Source of the DNA: an uncultured Vibrio sp.
GTDB taxonomy: Bacteria; Pseudomonadota; Gammaproteobacteria; Enterobacterales; Vibrionaceae
DNA: 64,000 nt
NCBI RefSeq assembly: GCF_963675395.1
Contig: NZ_OY776223.1
Location: 2,418,001-2,482,000 of the forward strand
Direction of reading: 5' to 3'
In this document: in pieces, positions 61,194-64,000 of the stretch
How positions within the stretch are numbered: the first letter of the stretch is position 1
Layout: every line of letters starts with the position of its first letter
The notes under the pieces: model-generated
What the model saw: only the letters and a program-made list of their open reading frames with translations
What the model was told of the DNA's origin: nothing
The model's database searches: none
Made by a program: the position numbers and the translations under genes

Positions 61194-62621
61194 ATGAGCA
61201 AAGAAATTAAAGCCCAAGTTGTTGTACTTGGTTCTGGTCCTGCTGGTTACTCTGCAGCATTCCGTTGTGCGGATTTAGGTCTTGAAACTGTACTAGTTGA
61301 ACGCTACAGCACTCTTGGCGGTGTGTGTCTGAACGTGGGTTGTATCCCATCAAAAGCACTTCTTCACGTTTCTAAAGTAATTGAAGAAGCAAAAGCAATG
61401 GCTGATCACGGCGTTGTATTTGGCGAGCCGCAAACAGACATCAGCAAGATCCGTATCTGGAAAGAAAAAGTTGTGAACCAACTGACTGGCGGTCTTGGTG
61501 GCATGGCTAAAATGCGTAACGTAACAGTTGTTAACGGTTACGGTAAGTTTACTGGCCCTAACTCTATCCTTGTAGAAGGTGAAGGTGAGTCAACGGTTGT
61601 TAACTTCGACAACGCAATTGTTGCTGCTGGTTCTCGTCCAATCAAACTGCCATTTATCCCGCATGAAGACCCACGTATTTGGGACTCTACTGACGCTCTT
61701 GAACTAAAAGAAGTGCCAGAAAAACTGCTGATCATGGGTGGTGGTATCATCGGTCTAGAAATGGGTACGGTTTACCACTCGCTAGGTTCTAAAGTTGATG
61801 TTGTTGAGATGTTTGACCAGGTAATCCCTGCGGCAGACAAAGATATCGTTAAGGTTTTCACTAAGCGTATCAAAGACAAGTTCAAGCTGATGCTAGAAAC
61901 AAAAGTAACAGCAGTTGAAGCGAAAGAAGACGGTATCTACGTTTCAATGGAAGGCAAGAAAGCACCTGCTGAAGCAGAGCGCTACGATGCGGTTCTTGTT
62001 GCTATCGGTCGTGTACCAAACGGTAAGCTAATCGACGGTGAAAAAGCGGGTCTGGAAATCGACGAGCGCGGCTTCATCAACGTTGATAAGCAAATGCGTA
62101 CTAACGTTCCTCATATCTTCGCTATCGGTGATGTCGTTGGTCAACCAATGCTTGCGCACAAAGGTGTGCATGAAGGCCACGTTGCAGCGGAAGTTATCTC
62201 TGGTAAGAAGCACTACTTCGACCCTAAAGTTATCCCTTCAATCGCATACACTGAGCCAGAAGTTGCTTGGGTTGGTAAGACTGAAAAAGAAGCGAAAGAA
62301 GAAGGCATCAAGTACGAAGTGGCAACATTCCCATGGGCAGCATCAGGTCGTGCAATCGCATCTGACTGTGCAGACGGTATGACTAAGCTAATCTTCGACA
62401 AAGAAACTCATCGCGTAATCGGTGGTGCTATCGTTGGTACTAACGGTGGTGAACTACTTGGCGAAATCGGTCTTGCAATCGAGATGGGTTGTGATGCAGA
62501 AGATATCGCTCTGACTATCCACGCTCACCCAACTCTACACGAGTCTGTTGGTCTAGCTGCTGAAGTATTTGAAGGTTCTATCACTGACCTTCCAAACAAA
62601 AAAGCAGTTAAGAAGAAGTAA
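61194..62621 (+). CDS. lpdA: dihydrolipoamide dehydrogenase (E3)
   Basis: Lpd re-oxidises lipoyl groups of pyruvate and 2-oxoglutarate dehydrogenases (and glycine cleavage) with FAD and NAD+. The 475-residue protein has FAD motif VVVLGSGPAGYSAAFR, redox-active Cys45/Cys50 in GGVCLNVGCIPSKALLH, NAD motif LLIMGGGIIGLEMGTVYHSLG, FAIGDVVGQPMLAHKG and the catalytic HAHPTLHE near the C-terminus. ATG is preceded by AAGAGGT. Confidence 0.98.
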   Translation: MSKEIKAQVVVLGSGPAGYSAAFRCADLGLETVLVERYSTLGGVCLNVGCIPSKALLHVSKVIEEAKAMADHGVVFGEPQTDISKIRIWKEKVVNQLTGGLGGMAKMRNVTVVNGYGKFTGPNSILVEGEGESTVVNFDNAIVAAGSRPIKLPFIPHEDPRIWDSTDALELKEVPEKLLIMGGGIIGLEMGTVYHSLGSKVDVVEMFDQVIPAADKDIVKVFTKRIKDKFKLMLETKVTAVEAKEDGIYVSMEGKKAPAEAERYDAVLVAIGRVPNGKLIDGEKAGLEIDERGFINVDKQMRTNVPHIFAIGDVVGQPMLAHKGVHEGHVAAEVISGKKHYFDPKVIPSIAYTEPEVAWVGKTEKEAKEEGIKYEVATFPWAASGRAIASDCADGMTKLIFDKETHRVIGGAIVGTNGGELLGEIGLAIEMGCDAEDIALTIHAHPTLHESVGLAAEVFEGSITDLPNKKAVKKK

Positions 62622-62643
62622 GTTTCTTTACTGAATAAATAAT

Positions 62644-62674
62644 AAAAGCCGCTGAACATTCAGCGGCTTTTTTG
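62644..62674 (+). terminator. lpd terminator
   Basis: AAAGCCGCTGA-ACAT-TCAGCGGCTTT with a T run. Confidence 0.9.
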
Positions 62675-62753
62675 TGCGTAAAACTCATCTTTTGTAGTCA
62701 AAAAGCCCAGTAGAAGGTCAAGCTAATCGAGTGTATAGCTTGCACCCTATGGT

Positions 62754-62886
62754 GTCATTCCGAGGAGCCTTAGCGACACCAGGAATCTACTCACGTCAAA
62801 AACGGAGCTGAAACGAACACCTTAAACACCGACACTCTCAGTAAGTAGATCCTGAATCACGCTCCTTCGTCGCTGTCCAGGATGAC
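62754..62886. repeat. dispersed intergenic repeat, copy 2 (inverted relative to copy 1)
   Basis: 133 bp. It starts GTCATTCCGAGGAGCC and ends GTCGCTGTCCAGGATGAC. Its reverse complement matches 47160-47290: both ends are nearly the same (GTCATCCTGGAC, GGAGCGTGATTCA, TAGATTCCTG, CTCCTCGGAATGAC) and the middle is diverged. It sits between convergent lpd and the LuxR-type gene. Confidence 0.75.
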
Positions 62887-62952
62887 GGTAGTGTTACTAT
62901 GTTGTTTGTAGTTGAGCTAGCTGGGCTTAGTTAGTTTTGGTTTAAATCTTTA

Positions 62953-63564
62953 TTAACCGCGATCGTAAATACAAAGCATATCAAGGTGTGAGCTGACCAG
63001 ATTCTTCAGTCCATCTTCACCCTTAAAGCGGTTTGCCTGCACAAAGAGTGAGTAGCAAATGCCGTGGAATAGGTTGGTCAAGTGTTCTGGTTTGTGTGAG
63101 TTGCACACTTCACCACGTTCTATCGCTTTGATGAACATGTTCTGTACTAATAGCTGATTGGTGCGGTTGGTTGACACGAATAGTGGCCAAACTTCGTCGC
63201 GCGTTGAAGCACTCCATTCAAACCAAACTTTCAGCCAGTGGCAATCTTGATTAACCAGCTCAATCATTGCACTGGTGATGTTCGCAATATTGTCACGTGC
63301 GTGTAGGTCCAAATCGATGTTATCTGACAGGAAGTTCGAGAACTGACGTACTACGTGGTTCAGTACTTCATCGACGAGATCTTCTCGGGTTGGGAAATAG
63401 TTAAACACGGTTGCAACAGAAACTTGTGCGATTTCAGCGATATCTGCATGACCACCACGGCCAATACCACGGCGCGCAAATACTTCTAACGCGATTTCCA
63501 TGAGCTGTTGCTTGCGTTTAATAGGGGAAAGCCTAGTACGGGCTCTCTTTGCAATTGAGTCCAT
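62953..63564 (-). CDS. luxR: quorum-sensing master regulator, V. harveyi LuxR / OpaR / SmcR / HapR family
   Basis: This 203-residue TetR-family protein controls the high-cell-density programme of vibrios (luminescence, proteases, biofilm, type III secretion). MDSIAKRARTRLSPIKRKQQLMEIALEVFARRGIGRGGHADIAEIAQVSVATVFNYFPTREDLVDEV is the signature DNA-binding domain. The ligand domain has HWLKVWFEWSASTRDEVWPLF and NLFHGICYSLFVQANR. It ends CIYDRG, a little shorter than the ~205 residues of V. harveyi LuxR. The leader has a Qrr pairing site. The species-specific name (opaR, smcR, hapR) cannot be fixed from sequence alone. Confidence 0.95.
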   Translation of the reverse strand: MDSIAKRARTRLSPIKRKQQLMEIALEVFARRGIGRGGHADIAEIAQVSVATVFNYFPTREDLVDEVLNHVVRQFSNFLSDNIDLDLHARDNIANITSAMIELVNQDCHWLKVWFEWSASTRDEVWPLFVSTNRTNQLLVQNMFIKAIERGEVCNSHKPEHLTNLFHGICYSLFVQANRFKGEDGLKNLVSSHLDMLCIYDRG

Positions 63565-63883
63565 TTTATTTACCTTGCCATTTTTCGTTGTATGGGGGGA
63601 AATCCCCCTAATTGATTATTTTAATAATTGCTTAAAGCAAGTGATGAGTGTAATGGTGCATATACTCAAGGTCAACATTTGTTGTGTGATTTGTAGACAG
63701 TAATGTGCTAACAGTGGATGCTTTTCGTCAGAATATTGCGAAATTAAGGTTATGCTCCCAAGAAAACCTCGCAATGGGTTGTGACTTTCAACGTAATGAG
63801 CGTGGTGATACACTACACGCCGTAAGATTAGGTGATCGTTTGCGCGCGATTGACCTTAACCCACCAAATAAATTGAGCAAAGT
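63565..63883. promoter_or_regulatory. luxR-hpt divergent intergenic region
   Basis: 319 bp. Next to luxR are the Qrr-pairing site (63572-63591) and a GGGGG/CCCCC hairpin (63594-63609) in the 5' leader. TAATTGATTATTTTAATAAT near 63610-63629 resembles a LuxR-family binding site (TTATTGAT half) and may serve autorepression. The rest leads into hpt. Confidence 0.55.
63572..63591 (-). promoter_or_regulatory. Qrr small-RNA pairing site in the luxR leader
   Basis: Read on the minus strand it is ACAACGAAAAATGGCAAGGT. It shares ACAACG, TGGC and AGGT with the sequence complementary to the conserved Qrr core. Lying just 8 bases before the start codon, pairing would hide the ribosome site, as known for luxR/hapR. 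Confidence 0.7.
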
Positions 63884-64000
63884 ATGAAACATACAGTAGA
63901 AGTCATGATTTCTGAGCAAGTTGTTCAGGATCGAGTTCGTGAAATAGGCAAACAAATTACTGAGCGTTACCAAGGTAGCGAAGATCTGGTTTTGGTTGGC
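63884..64000 (+). CDS. hpt: hypoxanthine phosphoribosyltransferase, 5' part only
   Basis: Thirty-nine residues are visible before the window ends. [20 protein letters not shown], then [18 protein letters not shown], is the N-terminus of Hpt, which salvages hypoxanthine/guanine to IMP/GMP with PRPP. hpt next to the HapR-type gene is the usual vibrio arrangement. The 3' part, including the PRPP loop, lies outside. Confidence 0.88.
   Translation, partial: MKHTVEVMISEQVVQDRVREIGKQITERYQGSEDLVLVG

Noticed and set aside
63705..63887. 60-codon frame before hpt
   Set aside because: No ribosome site, start without context, overlaps the hpt start; probably leader sequence.

Overview
The window is chromosomal DNA of a Vibrio, most likely from the Harveyi-like part of the genus. 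The evidence is the gene order rlmD-relA-mazG-pyrG-eno-ftsB-ispDF-truD-surE-pcm-nlpD-rpoS, followed by mutS/pncC-recA-recX-alaS-aspartokinase-csrA, then a large tRNA-Arg(ACG) array, oadGAB, gshA-luxS, ffh, rpsP-rimM-trmD-rplS, the pilABCD type IV pilus genes, nadC/ampD, pdhR-aceEF-lpd, and finally a LuxR/OpaR/HapR-type quorum-sensing master regulator next to hpt. Almost everything is housekeeping core genome. The two edge genes (rlmD and hpt) are cut by the window ends.

Layout: 1-7.2 kb holds rRNA modification, the stringent response (relA, mazG), CTP synthase and enolase. The enolase gene is followed by a decayed duplicate of its own 3' end. 7.7-13.7 kb is an isoprenoid/tRNA/stress run (ftsB to rpoS). 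13.7-23.1 kb covers DNA repair (mutS, recA with an SOS box, recX), alaS, aspartokinase and csrA. 23.3-24.74 kb is a tRNA array of two tRNA-Ser(GCU) and eight tRNA-Arg(ACG), most of it a tandem repeat of about 155 bp. 24.9-30.1 kb is an accessory block discussed below. 30.4-33.7 kb is the Na+-pumping oxaloacetate decarboxylase. 33.8-43.3 kb holds an oxidoreductase, membrane proteins, an M16 protease, gshA, a lysozyme-like lipoprotein, luxS, a CBS-domain transporter and ypjD. 43.5-47.1 kb holds translation and secretion genes (ffh, rpsP operon). 47.3-53.3 kb, on the minus strand, is yacG-zapD-coaE-pilD-pilC-pilB-pilA. 53.6-62.6 kb holds nadC, ampD and the pyruvate dehydrogenase operon under two PdhR operators. 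62.9-64 kb holds the quorum-sensing regulator and the start of hpt.

The most interesting part is the accessory block between the tRNA array and oadGAB. It encodes an outer-membrane beta-barrel protein resembling FapF, a periplasmic C39-type cysteine peptidase (FapD-like), three small exported Asn/Asp/Ser-rich proteins (two with a Gly-Gly motif of the kind C39 peptidases cut), and a CsgD/VpsT-like LuxR-family regulator. I infer a Fap-like functional-amyloid or matrix-fibre export system under biofilm control. It has no FapF-type N-terminal coiled coil and its own repeat protein. Other structures worth attention are a 129-bp imperfect palindrome between relA and mazG, two inverted copies of a ~132-bp dispersed intergenic repeat, a ~95-nt wobble-paired RNA-like structure ahead of oadG, and a terminator-like leader before rpsP.

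All starts and functions come from reading the sequence. No database search was possible. Where a start was moved from the longest possible frame, the reason is given in the entry.
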